Both the position numbers and the translations under genes were made by a program. Under the pieces are notes generated by a model that was not told the DNA's origin, ran no database searches, and saw only the letters and a list, made by a program, of their open reading frames with translations. From Acanthamoeba sp. SK_2022b (lineage: Eukaryota; Discosea; Longamoebia; Acanthamoebidae), in contig JANDJZ010000102.1 of NCBI GenBank assembly GCA_027943245.1, forward strand, positions 1 through 16,474: a DNA stretch of 16,474 bases, read 5' to 3'. Numbering within the stretch: the first letter of the stretch is position 1; each line of letters begins with the position of its first letter. Below are positions 1 through 8,046 of the stretch, piece by piece.

Positions 1-24
1 CATCAGAAAAAAGAGTTGAACTGC

Positions 25-119
25 AATCCGCCGCACATCAGATCCAATGAGGGGAGGGTAATGCCAGGAAATGATCAAATAGAAAATTTGTTGAACTGAC
101 AATCCAACGCATGTTGGTT
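25..119. repeat. Two 20-bp palindromes in the left inverted repeat
   Basis: Copies are at 25-44 (aatccgccgcacatcagatc) and 101-119 (aatccaacgcatgttggtt, one base short). Their partners in the right arm are at 4384-4403 and 4298-4317. The outer pair differs at four of its five variable dinucleotides, twice as TG on one arm against CA on the other. Confidence 0.7.
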
Positions 120-285
120 GGCTTGTAGACAAGCTTTCATTGTACTTTAAAGACCTTGTGGATGAACGTCCCACCATTGTTATGTCATGAGAGAGGAGCA
201 ATAAGTTAAGGTGAAGTGAGTACTGGTAGTCCCACAACAAAGATGCCACCTGTCAAAAGTTTGTGCCCGGATTGGGCAGGGCCAA

Positions 286-498
286 TTAAAGATAGTTGGT
301 GTAGGTGTAGTGATGTGTAGCCGAGCCGAGGCTGTCCCTGCTGAGGTTGAACTTGGTGCAGAGAGTGTTGAGGTTCTTGGCTGTAATGTTTTTGTGCTTG
401 ATGGTACTCCAGTGCTGCTTGCACCACATCACCAGCTCCTGGGTGGGCATTGCCTCGATGGTGGCTGGAAGCTCCAGGAAGGTTGCCTTGGTGGTCAT
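286..498 (-). CDS. Small outward-facing protein in the left inverted repeat, unknown function
   Basis: Unrecognised. Seventy codons run from an ATG at 498 to TAA at 286, reading toward the outside of the element. An in-frame ATG at 690 would add a poly-leucine and poly-threonine leader translated from the CTC and ACT repeats; I prefer 498 because the leader looks like microsatellite. The product begins MTTKATFLELPATIEAMP and looks helical and protein-like (MPTQELVMWCKQHWST, then KNITAKNLNTLCTKFNLSRD). The opposite strand is also open here but gives a composition more like an antisense shadow. It could be a first exon rather than a complete gene. Confidence 0.4.
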   Translation of the reverse strand: MTTKATFLELPATIEAMPTQELVMWCKQHWSTIKHKNITAKNLNTLCTKFNLSRDSLGSATHHYTYTNYL

Positions 499-611
499 GA
501 TGGTGGTTGGTTGAGTAGTAGTAGTAGTAGTGGTTGTAGGAGGACCAAGACTAAAGCATGCTTTGGTAGGTGCGCGAAGAACGGCCAAAGGGAAGCACAA
601 ATCGTTAGAGG

Positions 612-651
612 AGAGGAGGAGGAGGAGGAGGAGGAGGAGGAGGAGGAGGAG
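612..651 (+). repeat. (GAG)n microsatellite
   Basis: A nearly pure run of GAG trinucleotides at the inner edge of the left inverted repeat. The right arm has the complementary but shorter run near 3799-3824. On the inward strand it encodes poly-glutamate and on the outward strand poly-leucine. Confidence 0.9.
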
Positions 652-766
652 CATAAGGAAAAGCACAGGCTGATGAGGAGGCTGAGCCATTTGAGTAAGA
701 GTGGGAAGTCACAAGGGAGCGGGGCTCTACCTGCTGTGTCTTGTTCTCCCTGGGCTCCCCTGAACC

Positions 767-786
767 AGACCAATGTGCATTGGGTT
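767..786. repeat. 20-bp palindrome copy just inside the left inverted repeat
   Basis: Reads agaccaatgtgcattgggtt. Its five variable dinucleotides are CA, TG, TG, CA, TG, with a GGTT right end. On the minus strand, 790-860 holds a short protein-like stretch (NLKKYWETTAREKEVNLD) that ends in a stop just before the palindrome, so this copy may also lie beside an exon. Confidence 0.6.
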
Positions 787-894
787 TGCCTAGGATTTGT
801 TGAGCTCTGCATCCAGGTTGACCTCCTTCTCCCTGGCAGTTGTTTCCCAGTACTTCTTCAAATTAAGCAGAACAGAGTGTTCAGAAAAAAGTAA

Positions 895-1590
895 CAATGA
901 CTCTTTTGACAATGTACACGTTTTTTACACCAATTGAATAAAACACACTGAAATCTGTACAAGGCCTCAAAAAAAAAGCTTCAAATTCTGTACACTGAGG
1001 TAAAACAGTGTTGAAGATTTGATGTTTTGTTCTTGACAACATGTATTGGTCAACATGAATTGTGTTTAAATTGTTGGAACTTGATCTTCTAAACCTTCAA
1101 AAATTTCATTCCAGTATATTCATGCAATTTGAAATGATAGCAAATGTCTTGATGTTGAGTAAAAAAACACATAACAAGAAGAATTGTTTTTTCACAAACA
1201 TCTTGTAAGGGTTGGTACTGTGCGCATCGGGGCTGAGTGATTTTGTGTCGACATGCCTGTTTTGTACATGTTACAGCTCAAATTTGGTAAACCTACGCAG
1301 TTTAACTTGCATCTAAAAATACAGCCTTCTTTGTTTTTATTCCAAACCAAGTGTTCAAGGAAATGAGACACTGACTCATTTCCAAGTAGGATTTCAAGTG
1401 TTTTATGAACACAAACCCCAACAAATTTGTAGCTTCATGGTGAATGTACATCTTCCAAGAAATGCAAAAACGATCTACAAAGTGCAGACAAAAATCCAGT
1501 TGATTGAACACAACAATGTACAGAACTCAAATAATTATCCAGGTGAACTGAAAGAAGTGAAGTGTTTATAGAGTGGCTGCTGAAGGAAAT
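895..1590. other. AT-rich non-coding interval inside the 4.4-kb element
   Basis: No supported gene. The stretch is AT-rich and has an AATAAA hexamer at 937-942 on the plus strand. It lies downstream of the stop codon of the minus-strand gene, so much of it may be that gene's 3' untranslated region or filler. Confidence 0.5.
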
Positions 1591-3880
1591 TTACCAAGGA
1601 GTTGTGAAGGTGATGATGGGCTTTTGAGGAGTGCCCCTGGCAGAGGGAGTGGAGGGTGGTGGGGAGTATGCAGTAAGGATGGATGGGTCTAGCTCATCAT
1701 AGAAGGAGATGAGGCTCCCCAGGCTAGTGTCATTCATGCTGCGGGCAAGGAAGTGCATGGCCCAGGTAGCATAGTCCTTGCCAAGGGCAGAAGGTACCAG
1801 TAGAAGTTGGTGAGGGCAAGAGGGAGCATCATGCTGTAAGTGGGGTTGGCATCATAGATCGTGTGAATGTAGGACTCAGGTGTGGGGGGAAAAATAATGC
1901 TGGTGAGGATGGAGGATTTTGTTGTCAGAGAGAGTGCTCAGGGCAGCAGGGAAGTGGCGACTGTCCTCCCACCTGACTGGATGGCAATGTGACTGAGGTA
2001 GCACACAGGTGCTGGGAAGGGTGAAGATGAGGAGGGGAGTAGGTTTCCAGATGGTCTTGAAAGGGCAGCTGGAGTGGCTGAATAGAAGAACAAAGAAGCC
2101 ACCTATGTGAGGAGGAGCAGGACAAGCATCAGAGTAGTTGAGAGGAATGTCCATGTTGTGAAGGGCAATATCGTGCATGTAGATGGAGAGCTAGGAAAGA
2201 AAAAGGAAATGTTAGAATGGGTAGTAAAAGGTAAAAGTTGTACCAGTTGTTTCTCAATTTCCAGGCGGGTTGACACCATGCAAGTGATGAGGTCTGTGAA
2301 TGCAGGAAGGAAGTGGTTGGAACAGGCACTAACTAATCTCTTTCTCCACTTTCCTAGCCTCAAGAAGGGCCTTCTTCTCTTTGGGGGTGGGCTTTGGCTT
2401 CTTGCTGGGGGTAGCCTGAGACTCTGCAGCATGTGAAATAAAGAAAGGAGGGGTGAGCGATAACACTGCCAAACAAAACAACATTGAGGGTGCACTCACC
2501 TGGAACAACTGCAGATGGTGCAGCAGCAGGCAGTGTTGAGAACAGACACAATAACAAGTGCCTCAACAGGAGAAGGTGAAAATGGACATACCACATACTT
2601 GGAGTAGGCGCTGAAGTTGGGTTTGCCCTTCTTGGTTGCCCACATTGGACTGGTGTAGTGCTTGTAGTGGGCCAGGTTGGAATCAAAGGCGCTCGCAGTG
2701 ATGGCGCCTTGCTGGTCAATCTTGTTGATGAGGTGGCCCCAGCCAGAAGGTTGATGATGAGGTGGTTGAGCTTGACTTCGCCAACCTGAGGCTGTGGCAC
2801 TTCAAAAGGCTTCCACATGTATTCTCCCAGCATGCTCCAGACAATCACACAATGATTGCAGTCATCAGCCTCTGCAGAGATTAAAGGAAGGAATGCCCCA
2901 ACCCAACAATGGTGAGAAAACAATAAACCATAATTTGAAGGCAAGGGCATACCAAAATCTTGAGCATTGTCAGGATCAGCACGCTCATCAGGGTTGAGGG
3001 GCTGAATGAGGAAGGGATGGGTGTGGTAGATCTGCAGCTGGCATGTTGGCACCAGTGACCTGGGGATCATCCAGAGCCAGCTTGGCATCTTTCTGTAGAG
3101 CTGGGCTTTAGCAGTTGGATGGTCTTGCAGACTGCAAAAGTGTGGCACTTCCACTGGAACCAGAAGCTCTGTAAAGAGAGGAATTAAGTAGGTTAGAAAG
3201 TGTAATTCTAGGCCCAAAATGGCTAAAATCAAATCCAATGCATGTTGGATTTCCCTAGGACAGAAATAGGTACACAAAATGTACAATCAAATCTGACGCA
3301 TGTTGGATTATCAAACAGTGAAAGTGCTCACACATAAGGATAAGACACAAGCATGACAAAATGGTGTGAACAATATGCATTCTTGCAATAAAAACTGAAG
3401 GAAATGTGTGAATCTTTCTATCCGACGCATGTTGGATTATCAAACAGTGAAAAGTGTACAAAAAACACATGATGTGCGTTGGATTTGAAAATGATAAATT
3501 TTAAGGAAAAACAGAGAAAAGATGAGAAAATCATACCAAGTTGTTCAAGTGAGTAGCGGAGCAAGAACACAGCCCTGTCCTTGACAGGCAAGGATCGATC
3601 AGGGAGAACCAACTCAGTTGGACCAGGCTCTTCCACCTCCTCCTCCTCTCCACTCAGGCTCTCCTCCAGCTCCATTGTGACTTCCAACTCTTGCTCAGAC
3701 TCCTCCTTGGATGCCTTCACTTTCTCCTCATGCTCCACCTCTTCCTCCTCCTCCTCCTTGGGGATAATCCTGGGCTTGCACAGCCTTCTTGCAAGCTGCT
3801 CCTCCTCCTCCTCCTCCTCCTTCAACGATTTGTGCTTCCCTTGGCCGTTCTTCAGTGCACCTACCAAAGCATGCTTGGTC
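1591..3880 (-). pseudogene. Degenerate spliced gene for an acidic protein inside the 4.4-kb element, unknown function
   Basis: Unrecognised. Reading leftward, the first visible exon ends at 3537. It encodes a basic start (KNGQGKHKS), then long glutamate runs, then VLPDRSLPVKDRAVFLLRYS. A 368-base intron (3536-3169, GTATGA...TACAG) leads to an exon at 3168-2953 that is 72 codons long and stop-free. A second intron (2952-2872, GTATGC...TGCAG) leads to the next exon from 2871 (DDCNHCVIVWSMLGEYMWKP). Both introns split a glutamate codon as G|AG. That exon changes frame near 2755, where GWGHLINKIDQQGAITASAF appears in another frame. A lysine-rich exon starts at 2423 (KKPKPTPKEKK), another runs from about 2190, and the terminal exon ends at TAA 1593-1591 after SFYDELDPSILTAY. 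There are several frameshifts and at least one internal stop. The start codon was not found; the frame runs upstream into the right inverted repeat. It may be an element-encoded accessory or DNA-binding protein. Confidence 0.5.
3232..3485. repeat. Cluster of four 20-bp palindromes inside one intron
   Basis: Copies are at 3232-3251, 3290-3309, 3419-3438 and 3466-3485. All lie in the 368-base first intron of the minus-strand acidic gene. Sequences follow AATC-XX-A-XX-XX-XX-T-XX-GATT, where each XX is CG, TG or CA. The spacing is irregular, so this is not a tandem or CRISPR-type array. Each copy could fold into a hairpin in RNA. Confidence 0.75.
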
Positions 3881-3930
3881 TTGGTCCTCCTACAACCACT
3901 ACTACTACTACTACTCAACCAACCACCATC

Positions 3931-4143
3931 ATTACCACCAAGTCGACCTTCCTGGAGCTTCCAGCCACCATTGAGGCAATGCCCACCCAGGAGCTGGTGA
4001 TGTGGTGCAAGCAGCACTGGAGTACCATTGAGCGCAAAAACATTACAGCCAAGAACCTCACAACACTCTCTGCACCAAGTTCAACCTCAGCAGGACAGCC
4101 TCGGCTCGGCTACACATCACTACCTACACCAACTATCTTTTTA
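3931..4143 (+). pseudogene. Decayed copy of the small outward protein in the right inverted repeat
   Basis: The same reading frame as 286-498, on the other arm and reading outward to the right. The start codon is ATT instead of ATG, and a two-base insertion after the KNITAKNL segment shifts the frame, so the conserved C-terminal part (KFNLSR) is read in a different frame. The central MPTQELVMWCKQHWSTIE segment is intact, and its own ATG at 3979 could serve as a start. The better-preserved left copy suggests that frame once coded for something. Confidence 0.45.
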
Positions 4144-4297
4144 ATTGGCCCTGCCCAATCCGCACAAACTTTTGACAGGCATCTTTGTTGTGGACTACCA
4201 GTACTACCACCTTAACTTATTGTCTCTCATGACATAACAATGCAGGGGACGTCTATCCACAAGGTCTTTAAAGTACAATGAAGCTTTGTCCATTGCC

Positions 4298-4403
4298 AAT
4301 CCAACATGCGTTGGATTGTCAGTTCAACAAATTTTCTATTTGATTATTTCCTGGCATTACACTACCTTTTTCTTCGATTTTCAAATCCAACACGCAGCGG
4401 ATT
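4298..4403. repeat. Two 20-bp palindromes in the right inverted repeat
   Basis: Copies are at 4298-4317 (aatccaacatgcgttggatt) and 4384-4403 (aatccaacacgcagcggatt). They lie at mirror positions to 101-119 and 25-44, so they were present before the two arms diverged. Confidence 0.7.
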
Positions 4404-4429
4404 GCAGTTCAACTCTTTTTTCTGATGGT

Positions 4430-5037
4430 TTTACTGTTTGTGTGTCCTTTTAACTTCCATTCCCATTTTGCTCTTTGCACTGCTTTTGGCATGCCACATA
4501 GTGCTCAACAAAATCTGACATGTGTTGGATTTAGGCCAAGCCAATTTCTGGGAGTTTTAATGTCAGATAATCCCCACAACACATTTCCCAAATAATTGTT
4601 TTGTGCCCCATGTCATGCGTTCTTGCAGTGCTACAAACATCAAGAACTAAATCCAATGTGCGTTGGATTTTTGAAGAATTCCATTTCAGATTGTTTTTAT
4701 GTCTGTTAGTCCTCACAATGCAATCTCCAATACGTATTTTGAATCCCATGTTATGCATACCTGCAGCATTACACAATCCCAGAATTAAATCTGATGTGCA
4801 TCAGATTAGAACTGTGGAGACCTTAAATTTCACCAGCTAGACAATTAAAACTCACTTTCACCATTAAAGCTCGCCAGCCCAAATGTCCACAACCACAATT
4901 CAGCAGATCACTTAATCGCAGGTGCACAATCCTAAACCTGTGTGCATAAATCCCACAGCAGGAGTTTGCACTCCTGCCCTAGTGTTGAACAAACCTGCTC
5001 AAACTCCTTTTGTCTTTCTCTCTCTTCCTCAACCATC
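4430..5037. other. Non-coding interval between the two elements, with three palindromes
   Basis: No supported gene. Three palindrome copies lie at 4512-4531, 4650-4669 and 4788-4807, the last being nearly perfectly self-complementary (aatctgatgtgcatcagatt). The stretch precedes the transposase start at 5038, so it may hold that gene's promoter, an upstream intron or one end of its element. A weak cataaat near 4944 could be a TATA-like site. No inverted-repeat end for the transposase element could be recognised. Confidence 0.5.
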
Positions 5038-7042
5038 ATGCAGCACCCCATGGCCCTTATCTACCCCAACATGACCTACATTGGGTCCTTCCCAATTTCA
5101 GAGCTGCCAGTTGTCATGATTGGCACCCATGATGAGATTCCAGCCATCTTCTCAACAGGCTGGGTCACCGATGGGCTCAAGGTCAGCCCATCACTCATCT
5201 CCAAGGTCCAGGGTGAGCGCCCCAACCCTTGCCACTCTGGCCAGATGGAGTGGCGATATCAAGGAACTTATGACAGTTGTCATCAAGGAGACTCTCCTGT
5301 GCAATGGCAAGTCCAGCTGCAACCGCCCATGGAGCCCAACCAACAAGAAGATGTGGTGTGCTGTTATGGCACGCTTTGCCATCAACCTGTGGGATCTCCA
5401 AGTCGCCCACATCTATGTCATAGGCCAGCATGGGCAACAGTTCAAGTTGAACGTGAAGGCATTGCAGATTGTGCCACACATCCACCAGCAGATCCTACAT
5501 GCTGATGGCCTGGACTACAGGACCAGTGGGTGGACCACAGTGATGAAGGAGGTCATGCGACTTCAAGAGCTCTCCAAGGATGGACACACAACTCCTGATG
5601 TGGTCCCTACGCTGAAGCAGGTTCAGAACCTGCTCAGCTACAAGCAGTGGAAGGCGGGGCGGGGCCATGGGACCATTAATGCTCGAGTGGACTCTGCATG
5701 ACAAATGGGTGAGCCCTTTCATCCTGTTCCCCTCAGCCAACAACAGAAGCATCATGGAGGAAGTTGAGCAAGGGCGGCCCTTCCTGATTGTAATGATTGG
5801 GAAGGTGTGTGTACCTTTGGTGCGCAAGTACAGTCACCTCATTGGGCTTGATGGCGTGTTCAAGATTGATCAAAACCGCTGGCCCATCTATGCTGTTGCA
5901 GTTGAGGACAAAGAGGGCCATGGCTGGCCAATTGCCTTCATCTTCACTTCCTGCAAGAGCAAGGACATCCTAGGTCGAGCACTGCAGATTCTGTGTGATC
6001 ACATGCCAGCGAGCTGGGCAAAGAGTGGTCACCTTTTGTGATGATCAACCATGATGAAGCTGAGCGCGTGGCAGTAGAATCTCTCAGTTGGACACACCTT
6101 CTCTGTGACTTTCATGTCCAGAAGGCATGGCATGAAAAGCTGAAGGAGTTCTCCCATCAGTGTATGCTCACCTCTCCTGCCCATCTCCCACACAAAAGCC
6201 AAGCAACTCATACACTTGTGTTTCATTGACAGACCGAATGCTGAATGTGCCTGAAGTGGAATACAAACAACATTGAGGCCCAGTTCAGCAAGCTTGGGCG
6301 CTTCTGCAACCACAAGACATCGTGCTCACCCAGTACAAGTACCTACCTCCTCCAGAGCCTCCTTCAGCACTACAACATCTTGTTCGATCAGCATGCACAG
6401 GGCCTCAAGCATGTCCCACCATCATGGTCAAAGCTGCAGCTTGGAGCGTGCATTGAAGCTGCTCACTGTATCCTTGAGGAGGAGAAGGTTGAGACAGCCT
6501 TGTCCCCCTGTGGCAACCTGTACTGGGTTGGGAAGTACATGGTGAAGATCTCAACGTGGGCGTGCAGCTGCCTGTTCTTCTTCAAGTGCAGCAAGATGTG
6601 CAAGCATGCGATTGCAGCACAAATCCGCCATGGTCTTTGCGCCCCTGCCACTTTTGAGGACGAGGTGCCAGAGGGCCAGAGCAATGTGGAAGAGGATGGC
6701 AGCTCTGTGGTTGAACGAACTCAAACCGACCAGGACCGCCGTTCAGACTTTCTTGCCAACAACTCCAACAACCATGCGTGCGGCCACACTGACCACCACT
6801 CTGACCGTTACCGCCACACCAACCACCACTCTGACGACCAGGCTGACTGCCATGCTGACAACCACACTGACGACCACACCAACAACTACGCTTATGACTA
6901 CACTGACCGCCACGTTGACCACCACACCAATGACAACACCCACAGCCATGGTGACAATGGTGCTGACGACCACGCCGATGACGATGCTGATGACCATGCT
7001 GACAACACTGACTACCACACTGACCACGACCATCACTGCTGA
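5038..7042 (+). pseudogene. Mutator-like (MULE) transposase with SWIM zinc finger, frameshifted
   Basis: This is the remnant of a DDE transposase that would bind and cut element ends in the nucleus. From ATG 5038 the frame runs through MQHPMALIYPNMTYIGSFP, then shifts near 5220, again near 5670 (into the frame of NNRSIMEEVEQGRPFLIVM) and near 6020. The catalytic core is visible: LIGLDGVFKIDQNRWPIYAV gives the first aspartate (codon 5850-5852), INHDEAERVAVES the second (6053-6055), CDFHVQKAW the usual Cys-x-x-His helix, and TNNIEAQFSKL the glutamate (6275-6277). A probable 70-base intron (GTGTATG...TGACAG, about 6160-6232) separates the last two. The SWIM finger has its CxC at 6563-6571 and its CxH at 6599-6607. 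The order of core then SWIM is standard for MULEs. At least three frameshifts make this copy inactive. No element ends were identified. Confidence 0.85.
6563..6607 (+). other. SWIM zinc-finger motif of the MULE transposase
   Basis: Reads CSCLFFFKCSKMCKH, fitting the CxCxnCxH pattern of SWIM domains found C-terminal to MULE transposase cores. It is preceded by GKYMVKISTWA, also typical of the strand before the finger. It probably contributes to DNA or protein binding. Confidence 0.85.
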
Positions 7043-7200
7043 GCCATCGACCACGCCAACAACAACCATACCAACAACAACCACACCAACCACCACTCTG
7101 ACAACCATACTGACAACCACACTGATGACCACACCAACAACAATCACCATGCCAACGACCTCGCCAATGACCACGCTGCAATGCACGCCAGCAACCACAC
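6780..7200 (+). repeat. Degenerate 12-bp tandem repeat (ACCACACTGACN-like)
   Basis: About 35 units of roughly 12 bases, such as accacactgacg, accacaccaaca, actacactgacc and accatgctgaca. Because 12 is a multiple of three, every frame encodes a four-residue repeat: Asp-His-Thr/Asn types in the SWIM frame up to the stop at 7040-7042, Thr-Thr-Leu-Thr types in the next frame up to 7250, and valine-rich shadows on the minus strand. It extends the transposase C-terminus in whichever frame is used. Unit variation is mostly C/T and G/A. Confidence 0.8.
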
Positions 7201-7210
7201 CGATCAAGCT

Positions 7211-7810
7211 TGAGGTAGGCCACGCTGCTCACAAGTTGCTGCAGCAGTAGAGGCTTATGTCCAAGTATCACCATTTGTGCCACTTGCAGCATCTACGCCA
7301 ACCACACCCAAGAGACTCACGTGTCAAACCCGGACAAGTCAAGGCAACATGACCTTCAACCACCCCAGACAAGCAGAAGAGCAAGCAGCGTACATGAACA
7401 GGCGGGTCTCTGCAGGGTGGAAGAAGAAGACAGCACCTCAGCCAGGTGCAAGGAAGACAGGACACCAAGAGATGAATGATGCCATCAACAATGTGCTCAC
7501 CAAGGCGGTTGCAAAGAGGAACCAGAAGGCAAGCAATGAGAGCCACAGCGACTCCACAGATGAGGAAGCAATTGCTCGCTCCACTGCTGCTGCCCGCAAG
7601 AAGAAGGATGCAAAGAACTCTGCCAAGCTGTACTACTTAATGTTCACCACAGTGAACTGCTCTCTGCAGGACATCCAATTCCTTGCTGTCTTTGAAGAGG
7701 GGGTTTCGCTTTGGCTTTCTCTTGGTGTGGCGTGGGGAGGTGGTGTAGTGGTCCAGTTCCTTGTTGATTTCTCGTTGGGGGGCTGGAATTCTTGCCATAG
7801 GTTGTGGTGA
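7211..7810 (+). CDS. Basic tail region downstream of the MULE repeat, unknown function
   Basis: Unrecognised. After the 12-bp repeat, the SWIM reading frame opens again and runs to a stop at 7808-7810. The first part is hydrophilic and lysine/arginine-rich (GWKKKTAPQPGARKTGHQ, later NNVLTKAVAKRNQKASN and AAARKKKDAKNSAKLYY) and looks like a nuclear-localising or DNA-binding tail. After about 7640 the translation turns into hydrophobic, low-quality sequence, so the real coding end is probably near there. It is best explained as the C-terminus of the transposase, separated by the stop at 7040-7042 and frame slippage in the repeat, but an independent small gene cannot be excluded. Confidence 0.4.
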
Positions 7811-8000
7811 GATTTCATGAAAGTGGCGATTCTACTCTCACCAGATATTTTTAACATTTCCGCATTAGAACTCTGTTACCAAAAGCTATACTTAAGTCTC
7901 TCTCTCCTGCAATTCCTGACCCTTATTTCTTGCTTATATGGTGGTTCTGTCTCGTGGTGTTATTGCTAGGTTTTGCTGACTTTGGTCTATCTTGCGCAGC

Positions 8001-8007
8001 TATATAA
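8001..8007 (+). promoter_or_regulatory. TATA box upstream of the DUF7869-like gene
   Basis: TATATAA lies 40 bases before the ATG at 8047. The spacing fits a short 5' leader starting about 25-30 bases downstream. The interval 7811-8046 holds nothing else that I can support. Confidence 0.5.
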
Positions 8008-8046
8008 TCTGCCTCCATTTGTTCATTCATCACTCTGACCACCAAC

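Larger units (their letters stand above)
1..652 (+). repeat. Left terminal inverted repeat
   Basis: Matches the reverse complement of 3799-4429 along nearly its whole length, with scattered substitutions and small indels. The match includes an (AGT)n run near 515-531 and ends in a (GAG)n run near 612-651, after which the two arms diverge. It contains two copies of the 20-bp palindrome (25-44 and 101-119) and an outward-facing 70-residue reading frame. The GAG run is longer here than in the right arm, as expected from microsatellite slippage. Confidence 0.85.
1..4429. mobile_element. Element with long terminal inverted repeats (foldback or MULE-like), 4.4 kb
   Basis: The first about 650 bases reappear as reverse complement at about 3799-4429. 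The window starts with catcagaaaaaagagttgaa, and the far end reads the complement, finishing ...cttttttctgatg. Between the repeats lies a degenerate spliced gene on the minus strand. Long terminal inverted repeats of this size are typical of foldback elements and some Mutator-like elements. No transposase is recognisable inside, so the element may depend on an enzyme made elsewhere. The left end coincides with the window edge, so a target-site duplication cannot be checked and the true left end may lie a base or more outside. Confidence 0.8.
3799..4429 (-). repeat. Right terminal inverted repeat
   Basis: Reverse-complement partner of 1-652. It contains the matching palindromes (4298-4317 and 4384-4403), the (ACT)n run and a shorter (CTC)n run. 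Compared with the left arm, the outward reading frame has lost its ATG (ATT at 3931) and gained two bases near 4058, so the arms have decayed independently. The inner part also overlaps the start of the minus-strand acidic gene. Confidence 0.85.

Noticed and set aside
310..894. Plus-strand 194-residue frame in and beyond the left inverted repeat
   Set aside because: The composition reads like the antisense of the outward frame plus a glutamate run from the microsatellite; the outward strand gives the more natural protein.
1302..1511. Minus-strand 69-residue frame in the AT-rich interval
   Set aside because: It needs a GTG start, has no motif, and lies downstream of the acidic gene's stop codon.
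3232..4807. CRISPR-like array of repeated palindromes
   Set aside because: Spacing is irregular, copies vary at fixed CpG positions, they occur in introns and inverted repeats, and the window is eukaryotic.
6582..7292. Long minus-strand frames rich in Cys/Gly/Trp or Val
   Set aside because: They are shadows of the 12-bp repeat on the coding strand and have no independent protein character.
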